Of a stretch of DNA of 64,000 nucleotides, positions 1 through 8,355 are shown in pieces. A model generated the notes under the pieces. That model was given only the letters and a program-made list of their open reading frames with translations. It ran no database searches and was not told the DNA's origin. The stretch is from DASZQY01 sp963843565 (GTDB taxonomy: Bacteria; Pseudomonadota; Alphaproteobacteria; Rhizobiales; Kaistiaceae). Made by a program: the position numbers and the translations under genes. Each line of letters opens with the position of its first letter. Positions within the stretch are counted from its first letter, which is position 1. Location: contig CAWJKY010000003.1 of the NCBI GenBank assembly GCA_963843565.1, positions 930,001 through 994,000 on the forward strand, written 5' to 3'.

Positions 1-2
1 GC

Positions 3-53
3 ATGGTGGGCGTCGGCAAGAACCCGTTCGGCGGCAACCCGTTCGGTAACTAG
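3..53 (+). CDS. C-terminal end of an unidentified protein (partial)
   Basis: A rightward reading frame enters from the left edge and ends at a TAG stop. The last 16 residues contain the short repeat NPFG twice and are rich in Gly and Asn. This is too little to assign a family. A strong bidirectional hairpin terminator follows 30 bases later, which supports this being a genuine gene end and not a shadow frame. Confidence 0.5.
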   Translation: MVGVGKNPFGGNPFGN

Positions 54-83
54 GCCCCAGCCGCCCAGACCCGGACAGAATCA

Positions 84-120
84 AAAAGCCCCGCGGAAGA
101 TTGCTCTCCGCGGGGCTTTT
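84..120. terminator. Bidirectional rho-independent terminator
   Basis: A perfect 14-base inverted repeat (84-97 with 107-120) has a 9-base loop. It is flanked by A-runs on the left and T-runs on the right, so each strand has a GC-rich stem followed by a U-run. It lies between the convergent ends of the partial gene and hppA and can serve both. Confidence 0.9.
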
Positions 121-140
121 GCTTTGTCGTGCGTGGTGTA

Positions 141-2273
141 TCAGTGGGCCAGCACCGCCAGCAGCAGCAGGGCCACGATGTTGGTGATCTTGATCGCCGG
201 GTTCACGGCCGGACCGGCGGTGTCCTTGTAGGGGTCGCCGACGGTGTCGCCGGTCACGGACGCCTTGTGGGCCTCCGAACCCTTCTGGTGGACGACGCCG
301 TCACGGTCGGTGAAGCCGTCCTCGAACGACTTCTTGGCGTTGTCCCAGGCGCCGCCGCCGGAGGTCATGGAAATGGCCACGAACAGTCCGTTGACGATGA
401 CACCGAGGAGCGAGGCGCCGAGCGCGGCGAAGGCCGAAGCGCGCGAGCCGGAGATCAGAAGCACGCCGAAATACACGACGATAGGCGCCAGAACCGGCAA
501 CAGCGACGGCACGATCATCTCGCGGATGGCTGCCTTGGTCAGCAGGTCGACGGCGCGGCCGTAGTTCGGCTTCTCCGTGCCCTGCATGATGCCAGGGTGC
601 TCGCGGAACTGGCGGCGCACTTCCTCGACGATCGAGCCTGCCGCGCGCCCCACAGCCGTCATGGCAATGCCGCCGAACAGATACGGGATGAGGCCGCCGA
701 AGATGAGGCCGGCAACGACGTACGGGTTGGACAGGTTGAAGTCGACGGTGCCCATGCCCTTGAAGTAGGCGAACATGTCGCCGTGGGCCGCGAAGTAGGT
801 CAGGTCGTTCGAGTAAGCGGCGAACAGAACCAGCGCGCCGAGGCCCGCCGAACCGATCGCATAGCCCTTGGTGACGGCCTTGGTGGTGTTGCCGACCGCG
901 TCGAGGGCATCGGTGGTCTTGCGCACGTCGGCGGGCAACCCGGCCATTTCCGCGATGCCACCGGCGTTGTCGGTGACCGGGCCGAACGCGTCGAGGGCAA
1001 CGATCATGCCGGCGAGACCGAGCATGGTGGTGACCGCGATCGCCGTGCCAAAGAGGCCGCCGAGCTGGTAGGTGACGATGATGCCCGCGACGATGACCAG
1101 CGCCGGGAGCGCCGTCGACTCAAGCGAGACGGCGAGGCCCTGGATGACGTTGGTGCCGTGGCCGGTGACGGAGGCCTGGGCAATCGAGACAACCGGACGC
1201 TTGCCGGTGCCGGTGTAGTACTCGGTGATCACCACGATCAGGCCGGTGACGGCGAGGCCGGCGATGCCGCAAATGAACAGCGCCGTGCCCGTGACGGGAA
1301 CGCCGTTGGCGGTGCCGATAACGCCCCAGCCGAGGACCAGCGTGGTGGCGAGGGCGAGGCCGACGATCGAAAGCAGGCCGGTGACGATCAGTCCCTTGTA
1401 GAGCGCGCCCATGATCGAGTTGTTGGCGCCCAGGGTGACGAAGAACGTGCCGATGATCGACGTCAGGATGCAGACGCCCGCGACGGCGAGCGGGTAGAGC
1501 ATCGCATTGTCGAGGCTCGGCTGCGTGGCGAAGAAGATCGACGCCAGCACCATCGTGGCGACGACGGTGACCGCATAGGTCTCGAACAGGTCGGCAGCCA
1601 TGCCGGCGCAATCGCCGACGTTGTCGCCGACGTTATCCGCGATGGTCGCCGGGTTGCGGGGGTCGTCTTCCGGGATGCCGGCCTCGACCTTGCCGACGAG
1701 GTCGGCGCCGACGTCGGCACCCTTGGTGAAGATGCCGCCGCCGAGACGGGCGAAGATCGAGATGAGCGAGGCGCCAAAGCCGAGGGCGACCATCGCGTCG
1801 ATGACGATGCGGTCGTTGACTGCGTAACCGGCGAACTGGGTGAGGATCAGGAAGTAGATCGAGACGCCGAGAAGCGCCAGACCGGCGACCAGCATGCCGG
1901 TGATCGCACCGGAGCGGAACGCGATGGCGAGGCCGGCCGCAAGACTCTGGCTCGCCGCCTGTGCCGTGCGCACGTTGGCGCGGACCGAAACCATCATGCC
2001 GGCAAATCCGGCGGTGCCCGACAGGATCGCGCCGATCAAGAAGCCGATGGCGACGGTGACCGACAGGAGCCACGCGACGATGATGAAGACGACGACGCCG
2101 ACGATGGCGATGGTTGTGTACTGACGCCTGAGATAGGCGGTGGCGCCTTCCTGAACGGCGGCCGAGATCTCCTGCATCCTGGCCGAACCGGGGTCGGCGG
2201 CGAGCACTTCACGCGCCGCCCAAACGGCGTAGCCGATGGCGAGAAGACCGCAAATGATGACAAGGTAGAGCAC
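141..2273 (-). CDS. hppA: Membrane-bound proton-translocating pyrophosphatase
   Basis: Hydrolyses pyrophosphate and pumps protons across the inner membrane. The protein is about 710 residues with some 15-16 membrane segments, the normal family length. The substrate loop DVGADLVGKVE and the following acidic DNVGDNVGDCAG region are intact. At the position that sets potassium dependence the motif reads GNTTKA; lysine there marks the K+-independent class (family knowledge), whereas K+-dependent enzymes carry alanine. The longer open frame upstream lacks membrane character, so I place the start at a GTG at 2273, preceded by an AGAGGAAA ribosome site and opening VLYLVIICGLL. It appears monocistronic and ends at the bidirectional terminator. 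Confidence 0.95.
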   Translation of the reverse strand: MLYLVIICGLLAIGYAVWAAREVLAADPGSARMQEISAAVQEGATAYLRRQYTTIAIVGVVVFIIVAWLLSVTVAIGFLIGAILSGTAGFAGMMVSVRANVRTAQAASQSLAAGLAIAFRSGAITGMLVAGLALLGVSIYFLILTQFAGYAVNDRIVIDAMVALGFGASLISIFARLGGGIFTKGADVGADLVGKVEAGIPEDDPRNPATIADNVGDNVGDCAGMAADLFETYAVTVVATMVLASIFFATQPSLDNAMLYPLAVAGVCILTSIIGTFFVTLGANNSIMGALYKGLIVTGLLSIVGLALATTLVLGWGVIGTANGVPVTGTALFICGIAGLAVTGLIVVITEYYTGTGKRPVVSIAQASVTGHGTNVIQGLAVSLESTALPALVIVAGIIVTYQLGGLFGTAIAVTTMLGLAGMIVALDAFGPVTDNAGGIAEMAGLPADVRKTTDALDAVGNTTKAVTKGYAIGSAGLGALVLFAAYSNDLTYFAAHGDMFAYFKGMGTVDFNLSNPYVVAGLIFGGLIPYLFGGIAMTAVGRAAGSIVEEVRRQFREHPGIMQGTEKPNYGRAVDLLTKAAIREMIVPSLLPVLAPIVVYFGVLLISGSRASAFAALGASLLGVIVNGLFVAISMTSGGGAWDNAKKSFEDGFTDRDGVVHQKGSEAHKASVTGDTVGDPYKDTAGPAVNPAIKITNIVALLLLAVLAH

Positions 2274-2449
2274 GGGATTTTCCTCTTCCGTCCGCCGCTT
2301 TTGTGGGAGGGTCCCGAGCGGCTCGAATCTCAAGGAAAACGGCCGCAGTTCGGCGGCCGTCCCTAGGATTTGTGCGGGTGTATGTACCGTGGATGAACGT
2401 GCGTCAAGCGGTTGGCCGGGGGTCACCGAAACAAAAGGTTGCAGGCAAA

Positions 2450-2851
2450 ATGAGCGACGAGAATCCGGTCCGGGAGCTCCGCGTTGTGCTGACGGTCGCT
2501 GACGAGGAAGCCGCCCTGAGGCTCTATCGGGACGTACTGGGGCTGCCCGTGGTGGAACAATTCCAAGGTGGCACTGTGCTCGCCGGCGGGCGGGCGACCC
2601 TGGAGATTCTGACGCGCGCGGAAGCCGAGCGGGCGGACCGAATCGAAACCGGACGCGCGATCGGGGCAGCGGTGCGCGTGGGAATGGCGGTCGCCGACTC
2701 GGCCGCGACCGGCGCGGCTCTCGCGGCGGCCGGCATGGCGCAGGTCGCAGGCCCGGTGAAGACGCCGTGGGGCCACACGAACGTGCGCATTGAGACCGCG
2801 GAGGGCGTGCAGATAACGCTGTTCAGCGCGGCACCGGACGGCCCGGCCTGA
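2450..2851 (+). CDS. VOC (glyoxalase/bleomycin-resistance fold) family protein
   Basis: A 133-residue single-domain protein. It opens with RVVLTVADEEAALRLYRDVLGLPV, here cited only for the VADEEAALRLYRDVLGLPV helix-strand typical of the VOC fold. It ends with a second half containing TPWGHTNVRI and a strand with QITLF. Such proteins are metal-dependent lyases, dioxygenases or binding proteins, and the substrate cannot be told from sequence. The start is the ATG at 2450. Its 3' end overlaps the convergent MFS gene by 29 bases. Divergent from hppA. Confidence 0.8.
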   Translation: MSDENPVRELRVVLTVADEEAALRLYRDVLGLPVVEQFQGGTVLAGGRATLEILTRAEAERADRIETGRAIGAAVRVGMAVADSAATGAALAAAGMAQVAGPVKTPWGHTNVRIETAEGVQITLFSAAPDGPA

Positions 2852-4046
2852 CGGTCCAGGCAACCGCCAGCGCGACGGCGCAGAGCGCCACCACCGGGTA
2901 GACGAACATGTTGATCGCCGCCCAGCCGAGGTGCGCGAAGATCTGCCCCGACGAGAACGACGCCACGGCCACGAACGAGAACAGGACGAAATCGTTGAAC
3001 CCCTGGACGCGGGCGCGCTCCTCCGGCCGGTAGGTCTCGGTCAGCATGGCGGTCGCGCCGATGAAGGCGAAGTTCCAGCCGAGGCCGACGAGGATCAGCG
3101 CCCCCCAGAAATGCACAAGGTCGATGCCGAGAAGCGCCACGGAGGCGCACCCAACCAGGAGCAACAGCCCCACCCCAACGATCGCTTCCTTGCCGAAGCG
3201 GGCGATCAGGCTGCCGGTGACGAAGCTCGGGCCGAACATGGCGAGCACGTGCCACTGGATGCCGAGAGCCGCGTTGTCCTGGCCGAGCCCGCAGCCGACG
3301 ATGGCGAGCGGCGCGGCGGTCATCACCAGGCTCATCAGGGAATAGGCCCCGACCGCGCAGATCAGCGACACGATGAAGCGCGGCTGGCGGATGATCTCGA
3401 CGAGCGGCCGCCCGCCGGACCGATCAGTGAACACCGGACGCTCGCGCGCCGCGCCACGCAGGTTTAGCAGCACCAGGATGCCGAGGGCGCCGAGGATGCT
3501 GATGGCGAAGAAGCCGCCGACGAAGGGAATCGGGTCGAACAGGTGGCGGGTCAGAATCGCGGTCTGCGGCCCGACCACGCCGGCGGCAATGCCGCCCACC
3601 AGCACCCACGAAATCGCCTTGGCGCGAAAGCCGTCGCTGCCGGAATCGGCGGCGGCGAAGCGATACTGCTGCACGAACGCATTGGCGAAGCCGATCATGG
3701 CGAAACCAACGACCAAAGCGAGGAAGCTGTCGTAGAGCACCGCAAATCCGGAGACCAGACCGCCGGCGATGGTGAAGGTGGCGCCGGCCATGAAGCCAGC
3801 GCGCCGGCCGATCCGCGCCATCAGCTGCGCCGCGGGAATTGCGCCCAGCGCCCCACCGACGACGAAGAACGACACCGGCAGCGTCGCCATCGACTTGTCC
3901 GCGCCGAGCAGGTAGATGCCGGCAAGGCCGCCCAGCGAGAAGGCTATCGGCGGCGCCGAGCCGCTCAGCGCGCTGGCGCCGGCCAGCACAACCGCGTTGC
4001 GCTTGGCCTCGAAGTCGTCGACTTGATCGATGGACAGGGTGGTCAT
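2823..4046 (-). CDS. MFS transporter
   Basis: A 407-residue membrane protein with about 12 predicted membrane segments in two halves, joined by a central basic loop (around GAARERPVFTDRSGG). The loop between segments 2 and 3 holds a MARIGRRAGF sequence resembling motif A of the major facilitator superfamily. The start chosen is the ATG at 4046 (MTTLSIDQVDDFEAKRN), because further upstream the frame is Pro/Arg-rich shadow. The substrate is not predictable. It lies just downstream of thiL, ending 31 bases before the thiL stop, so it may be co-transcribed. It overlaps the convergent VOC gene at its 3' end. Confidence 0.85.
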   Translation of the reverse strand: MTTLSIDQVDDFEAKRNAVVLAGASALSGSAPPIAFSLGGLAGIYLLGADKSMATLPVSFFVVGGALGAIPAAQLMARIGRRAGFMAGATFTIAGGLVSGFAVLYDSFLALVVGFAMIGFANAFVQQYRFAAADSGSDGFRAKAISWVLVGGIAAGVVGPQTAILTRHLFDPIPFVGGFFAISILGALGILVLLNLRGAARERPVFTDRSGGRPLVEIIRQPRFIVSLICAVGAYSLMSLVMTAAPLAIVGCGLGQDNAALGIQWHVLAMFGPSFVTGSLIARFGKEAIVGVGLLLLVGCASVALLGIDLVHFWGALILVGLGWNFAFIGATAMLTETYRPEERARVQGFNDFVLFSFVAVASFSSGQIFAHLGWAAINMFVYPVVALCAVALAVAWTVRPGRPVPR

Positions 4047-4077
4047 AAGCGAGCCTACAGGCGGGCGATACCGGACG

Positions 4078-5070
4078 TCAAAAGTGCGTATGGCCGGCCC
4101 GGGCAAGGCTGATCGCCCTGCCCGCGCCATCCAGAACGACAGGCGGCCTGGCGCCGGCCATGATAGTGCCGATACGCGTGACTGAGACCCCCGCGGCCTT
4201 CGCCTCGGCGGCGAACAGGGCGGCACGCGCCGGACGGACGGTCGCCAGGATCTCGTAGTCGTCGCCACCGGAGAGCACGGTTGCCAGCGCCGCCGGGTCG
4301 GCGGCCAAGGCAGCGCGGGCCGCCGGCGAGAGGGGCACGGCCGGGGCATCGATCTCGGCGCTCACACGCGACACGTCGCAGATGTGCGCGAGGTCGGCGA
4401 CCAGCCCGTCGGAAACATCGAGCGCGGCGGTGGCATGGTGGCGGAGCACCGGTGCGAGGGCCAGACGCGGCTCGGGGAGCAGGTAGCGGGCAAGCAGGTG
4501 CTTCGCGCCTCGGGTGACCGCAAGTTCGTTGTGCCGGATGCGCAGGCCTAGGGCGGCGTCGCCGACGGTGCCAGACACGAACACGGCGTGCCCCTCCTTG
4601 GCGCCGGCGCGGCGCACCATGGCGCCCTTCGGAACGCGCCCAAGGGCCGTGATCGATACGGTGAGCCCGCCGGCAGCGCGGGTCGTGTCACCGCCCAGCA
4701 GCGAGATACCGTAGCGGCGCTGGTCGGCGCCGAGACCCTTCGCGAAAGCGGCAATCCAGCGCTCCGTCCAGGTGTCCGGCAGGGCCAGTGACAAGAGGTA
4801 GCCGACCGGCTCGGCGCCCTTGGCGGCAAGATCGGAGAGGTTCACCCGCAACGCCTTGCGGGCGATCGCGCCGGGCGGATCGTCAGCGAAGAAATGAACC
4901 CCGGCAGCGATGGTGTCGGTCGTCAGGACCAGATCGTCGCCCGGCCGCTGGCGGTAGAGCGCCGCGTCGTCGGCAAGCGCGAAGGCGCCGCGGTCGCGGG
5001 CGAGCGGCCGGAAGTAGCGCTCGATCAGGGCAAATTCGCCAGGGCGCTTGTCGCGCTTACGCACGGGCAC
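4078..5070 (-). CDS. thiL: Thiamine-monophosphate kinase
   Basis: Phosphorylates thiamine monophosphate to thiamine diphosphate, the last step of the cofactor pathway. The 330-residue protein opens with the family signature GEFALIERYF. It continues with DDAALY, the metal-binding TTDTIAAGVHF, the NLSDLAAKGAEP loop and the DVSDGLVADL motif, all in the order of the PurM/ThiL fold. It is downstream of nusB, the gene order usual in Hyphomicrobiales, separated by a palindromic repeat element (5073-5188). Confidence 0.95.
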   Translation of the reverse strand: MPVRKRDKRPGEFALIERYFRPLARDRGAFALADDAALYRQRPGDDLVLTTDTIAAGVHFFADDPPGAIARKALRVNLSDLAAKGAEPVGYLLSLALPDTWTERWIAAFAKGLGADQRRYGISLLGGDTTRAAGGLTVSITALGRVPKGAMVRRAGAKEGHAVFVSGTVGDAALGLRIRHNELAVTRGAKHLLARYLLPEPRLALAPVLRHHATAALDVSDGLVADLAHICDVSRVSAEIDAPAVPLSPAARAALAADPAALATVLSGGDDYEILATVRPARAALFAAEAKAAGVSVTRIGTIMAGARPPVVLDGAGRAISLARAGHTHF

Positions 5071-5072
5071 GA

Positions 5073-5188
5073 GACCCCCACCCGGCCGGCCTTGCCGGCC
5101 GACCTCCCCCTTCCAGGGGGAGGGAAAGAGCGGGGCGCGGCTCGCCAGGCACCCCCTCCCCCTGAAAGGGGGAGGCCGGGAGGGGGTC
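5073..5188. repeat. Large imperfect palindromic intergenic repeat (REP/BIME-like)
   Basis: The outer arms (5073-5087 and 5174-5188) are inverted copies with one mismatch. Inside are two smaller dyads of the type CTCCCCCTTCCAGGGGGAG and CTCCCCCTGAAAGGGGGAG. This layout is typical of multicopy palindromic elements in alphaproteobacterial intergenic spaces. It sits between nusB and thiL and could fold in RNA, affecting read-through between the two. Confidence 0.75.
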
Positions 5189-5196
5189 GTGATCCT

Positions 5197-5679
5197 TCAC
5201 GCGGCGAACTCCGCCGGCCGCAGGCGATGGGCGAGCGTGTCGAGCACACCGTTGACCATTGCGGGCACCTCGCCCTCGAAGAACGCCTTTGCGACGTCGA
5301 CGTATTCGGTGATCACGACCCGGGCCGGAACGTCCGGCCGGTGGGCCAGCTCGTAGCCGCCGGAGCGCAGGATGGCGCGCAGCGTCACGTCGACGCGCGG
5401 CAGCGGCCAGCCGGACATCAGCGCGGCGTCGATGGCCGGGTCGAGGGTGCGCTGATGGGCGACGACGCCCGACACGATTTCGCGAAAGAAGTCCGCGTCA
5501 GCGTCACGATATTGCTCGCCGTCGATTTCCTTGCCGAGGCGCAGCGTCTCGAATTCAGAGAGCACATCGGGCAGCGTCGCGCCGCCGAGGTCCATCTGGT
5601 AGAGCGCCTGGACGGCGGCCAGACGCGCGGCGCCGCGCTGGTTGGCGGGCCGTGGCGCCGTCTTCTCGGCGAGGGTCAT
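5197..5679 (-). CDS. nusB: Transcription antitermination factor NusB
   Basis: RNA-binding partner of NusE (S10) in rRNA antitermination. 160 residues. The N-terminal half carries RGAARLAAVQALYQMDLGG and the C-terminal half RAILRSGGYELAHR and VVITEYVDVAKAFF, the expected NusB helices. The start at 5679 overlaps the stop of ribH by four bases (ATGA), giving a coupled ribH-nusB pair, a conserved arrangement. A longer upstream frame exists but would run into ribH. Confidence 0.95.
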   Translation of the reverse strand: MTLAEKTAPRPANQRGAARLAAVQALYQMDLGGATLPDVLSEFETLRLGKEIDGEQYRDADADFFREIVSGVVAHQRTLDPAIDAALMSGWPLPRVDVTLRAILRSGGYELAHRPDVPARVVITEYVDVAKAFFEGEVPAMVNGVLDTLAHRLRPAEFAA

Positions 5680-6116
5680 TTGGCGAACTGCTTCTGCACG
5701 TCGAGCATGCGCAGCGCCGCGTTGGCGGCGGCGGCGCCCTTGTTCGCCTCGCCGACGCGGGCGCGCGCCCAAGCCTGATCGTCGTTCTCGACGGTCAGGA
5801 TGCCGTTGCCAATCGGGACCGCGAACGCGACGGCAATGTCCATCAGGCCGCGGGCCGACTCGTCGGCGACGGTCTCGTAGTGGGTGGTCTCGCCGCGGAT
5901 GACACAGCCGAGCGCCACGAAGCCGTCGTAGGTCTTGCTGCCCTTCAGGGCCATGGCGATGGCCGCCGGGATTTCGAGAGCGCCGGGCACCGTGACCACG
6001 TCGCAGGTCGCGTTGGCGGCGCCGATCGCGGCGCGCGCGCCACGCAGCAGTTCATCGGAGATTTCGTTGTAGAAGCGGGCTTCTACGACGAGAAGGTGCG
6101 GCGAACCATCGGCCAT
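5676..6116 (-). CDS. ribH: 6,7-dimethyl-8-ribityllumazine synthase
   Basis: Condenses the pyrimidine intermediate with dihydroxybutanone phosphate to give lumazine, the penultimate step of riboflavin synthesis. 146 residues, typical. Visible motifs are EARFYNEI (substrate loop), VPGALEIP, GCVIRGETTHY (with the catalytic His) and IGNGILTVE. Part of the leftward run ribD-ribE-ribH-nusB, ending in a four-base overlap with nusB. Confidence 0.96.
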   Translation of the reverse strand: MADGSPHLLVVEARFYNEISDELLRGARAAIGAANATCDVVTVPGALEIPAAIAMALKGSKTYDGFVALGCVIRGETTHYETVADESARGLMDIAVAFAVPIGNGILTVENDDQAWARARVGEANKGAAAANAALRMLDVQKQFAK

Positions 6117-6145
6117 CAGGTCATTTCCCGTGCGAATGCGGCGGT

Positions 6146-6736
6146 CTAGACCGGCTGGATGAGCCGCGCAACGTAGCGGGCGATGGTATCGACTTCCAGA
6201 TGCACCCGGTCGCCCGGCTTGCGGTCGCCCCAGGTGGTCACCTTGAGGGTGTGGGGGATCAACAGGCAGTCGAAGGTCGCGCCGTTAACTCCGTTGACGG
6301 TGAGCGACGTGCCGTCGAGGCAAACCGAGCCTTTCGGCGCGATGAACCGGGCAAGCTCGGCCGGCGCCTCGAAGACGAAGCGCGTGGTTTCGCCGAGATC
6401 CTCGCGGCTTGCGACGGTCGCCAGTCCATCGACGTGGCCGGCGACGAGATGACCGCCGAGCTCATCGCCGATGCGCAGCGAGCGCTCAAGATTGACGCGG
6501 GTGCCGACCTGCCACTGGCCGATGCCGGTGACGGTCAGCGTCTCGGGGGCGGCCTCGACGTCGAACGCCCCCTCCCCGGTCGCCACCACCGTCAGGCAGA
6601 CGCCGGCGCAGCTTACCGACGCGCCGAGATCGATCGTCGCGGTGTCGTAGGCGGTGGCGATGGTAATGCGGCGGACATCGTTGCGGGCGACAACCTCCGT
6701 GACCCGGCCGACATCGGTGACAATCCCGGTGAACAT
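6146..6736 (-). CDS. ribE: Riboflavin synthase, alpha chain
   Basis: Dismutates two lumazines to riboflavin and the pyrimidine precursor. 196 residues made of two lumazine-binding barrel repeats. The first begins MFTGIVTDVG and the second contains GGHLVAGHVDG. The tail is shorter than in E. coli but normal. Its ATG shares one base with the ribD stop (TAATG), so translation of the two is coupled. Confidence 0.96.
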   Translation of the reverse strand: MFTGIVTDVGRVTEVVARNDVRRITIATAYDTATIDLGASVSCAGVCLTVVATGEGAFDVEAAPETLTVTGIGQWQVGTRVNLERSLRIGDELGGHLVAGHVDGLATVASREDLGETTRFVFEAPAELARFIAPKGSVCLDGTSLTVNGVNGATFDCLLIPHTLKVTTWGDRKPGDRVHLEVDTIARYVARLIQPV

Positions 6737-7869
6737 TAGGGGGCCCGCAGGTAGTGGCGCAACGTGTCCTCGCCGACCGGCATAGTTTCGACCAGCCGGT
6801 AGCGGGGGCTGCGCTCGATTGCCGAGAGCGCCATGCCGCCGAGCGCGCGCACACCTTCGGGGCCGACCACCACGGGGGCGCGCAGGATGACGACCTCGTC
6901 GAGGAGATCGCCCTGCACCAGCGACTGAGCGACCTCGGCGCCGCCTTCGGCGAACACGCGGGAGTGACCATCGTCGGCGAGGCGCTTCAGCACCGCGTCG
7001 AGGTCGATGCGGCCGGAAACGAGATCGATGGGAATGACGGTGGCGCCCGCCTTGGCGAGAGCCGCGGTCTTCTCCTCGGGCGCTTCCGGCCCGGTGAACA
7101 CGATGAGCGGTGAATCCGGCGCCGTCTGGAGCAGGCGCGACTCCTCGGGGAGGCGCGCGCTGGCGTCGAGGATGACGCGGACGGGCGAGCGGTTTTCGAG
7201 GCCCGGCAGACGAACCGACAGGCGCGGGTCGTCGACGAGGACGGTGCCGATCCCGACCAGAACCACGTCGAATTCGGTGCGCATGACCTGCACCACGTCG
7301 AACGCCTGCTTGCCGGTGATGATCATGCGCTCGCCGGTCCGCCGGCCGATCATGCCGTCGGCGGAAACCGCAAGCTTCAGCGTGACGTGCGGCCGCCCTT
7401 CGCCAATGCGGTCGATGTGGCCGGAGTGGGCGCGCACGGCTTCTTCGCGCAGCACATCCGTGGTGACGGCGATGCCGGCCTTCTCGAGCGCCGCATGTCC
7501 GGCACCGTTGGTGCGCGGGTCGGGATCGGCCGTGGCGGTGACGACGCGAGCGACGCCGGCCTCGATCAGGCGCTTGGTGCAGGATTTGGTGCGGCCGTTG
7601 TGGGCGCAGGGCTCCAGCGTGACGTAGGCGGTCGTCCCGGCGGCAGCATCGCCGGCGGCGGCAAGGGCGGCCTGCTCGGCGTGCGGGCGGCCGCCGGCCG
7701 CGGTCCAGCCGCGCGCCACCACGTTGCCATCGCCGTCGACGAGGATGCAGCCGACGGCGGGGTTCGGATGGGTCTGGCCGATGTTGCGGCGCCCGAGGCG
7801 GAGCGCCGCCGCCATCATGCGGCGGTCGAACTCGGGATCGACGGCAATCGCCTTGGCGCGACGGGGCAT
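6736..7869 (-). CDS. ribD: Bifunctional diaminohydroxyphosphoribosylaminopyrimidine deaminase / reductase
   Basis: Carries out the second and third steps of riboflavin synthesis. The N-terminal cytidine-deaminase-like domain (about 1-150) holds the zinc motifs HAEQAAL and PCAHNGRTKSC. The C-terminal reductase domain (about 155-370) starts VTLKLAVSADG and includes FAEGGAEVAQ, which binds NADPH. 377 residues, full length. It lies five bases after the nrdR stop and overlaps ribE by one base. No FMN riboswitch is evident upstream. Confidence 0.96.
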   Translation of the reverse strand: MPRRAKAIAVDPEFDRRMMAAALRLGRRNIGQTHPNPAVGCILVDGDGNVVARGWTAAGGRPHAEQAALAAAGDAAAGTTAYVTLEPCAHNGRTKSCTKRLIEAGVARVVTATADPDPRTNGAGHAALEKAGIAVTTDVLREEAVRAHSGHIDRIGEGRPHVTLKLAVSADGMIGRRTGERMIITGKQAFDVVQVMRTEFDVVLVGIGTVLVDDPRLSVRLPGLENRSPVRVILDASARLPEESRLLQTAPDSPLIVFTGPEAPEEKTAALAKAGATVIPIDLVSGRIDLDAVLKRLADDGHSRVFAEGGAEVAQSLVQGDLLDEVVILRAPVVVGPEGVRALGGMALSAIERSPRYRLVETMPVGEDTLRHYLRAP

Positions 7870-7874
7870 GGCGC

Positions 7875-8345
7875 TCAGCCCTTCAACGGTTCGCCGGGGC
7901 CGGACAGCTCGTCGAGCACGCCCTTGAAATCCTCGGTATCGCGGAAATTGCGATAGACCGAGGCGAAGCGCACGTAGGCGACCTCGTCGAGCGCCTTCAG
8001 CGCCTCCATGACGAGGACGCCGATCTTGTCCGACGGCACCTCGGTCTCGCCGCTCGATTCAAGCTGACGGACGATCCCGTTGATCATGCGAGCGACGCGC
8101 TCGGGATCGACGGTGCGCTTGCGCAGCGCCACGTCAACGGAGCGGATGAGCTTGTCGCGATCGAAGGGGACGCGGCGGCCGTTCTTCTTGATGACGGTGA
8201 GTTCGCGCAGCTGGACGCGCTCGAACGTCGTGAAGCGCCCGCCACACGCCTCACAGAAGCGGCGCCGGCGGATCGCGGTGTTGTCCTCGGACGGCCGCGA
8301 ATCCTTCACCTGCGTATCGGGGTTGCCGCAATACGGGCAGCGCAT
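7875..8345 (-). CDS. nrdR: Transcriptional repressor NrdR
   Basis: ATP/dATP-sensing repressor of ribonucleotide reductase genes. 156 residues. An N-terminal zinc ribbon has Cys3, Cys6, Cys31 and Cys34, followed by an ATP-cone domain (about 49-139) starting TVIKKNGRRVPFDRDKL. Placed between glyA and ribD as in most Hyphomicrobiales. No NrdR boxes were identified in the window, as expected since nrd genes are not here. Confidence 0.97.
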   Translation of the reverse strand: MRCPYCGNPDTQVKDSRPSEDNTAIRRRRFCEACGGRFTTFERVQLRELTVIKKNGRRVPFDRDKLIRSVDVALRKRTVDPERVARMINGIVRQLESSGETEVPSDKIGVLVMEALKALDEVAYVRFASVYRNFRDTEDFKGVLDELSGPGEPLKG

Positions 8346-8355
8346 CGGCTTCGGG

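Noticed and set aside
129..2366. 745-codon open frame antisense to hppA
   Set aside because: Asp/Arg/Gly-rich composition typical of the reverse frame of a GC-rich gene; hppA on the other strand has full family motifs.
5676..7869. FMN riboswitch near the riboflavin genes
   Set aside because: No room or recognisable conserved core upstream of ribD (five bases from nrdR) or in the short gaps between genes.
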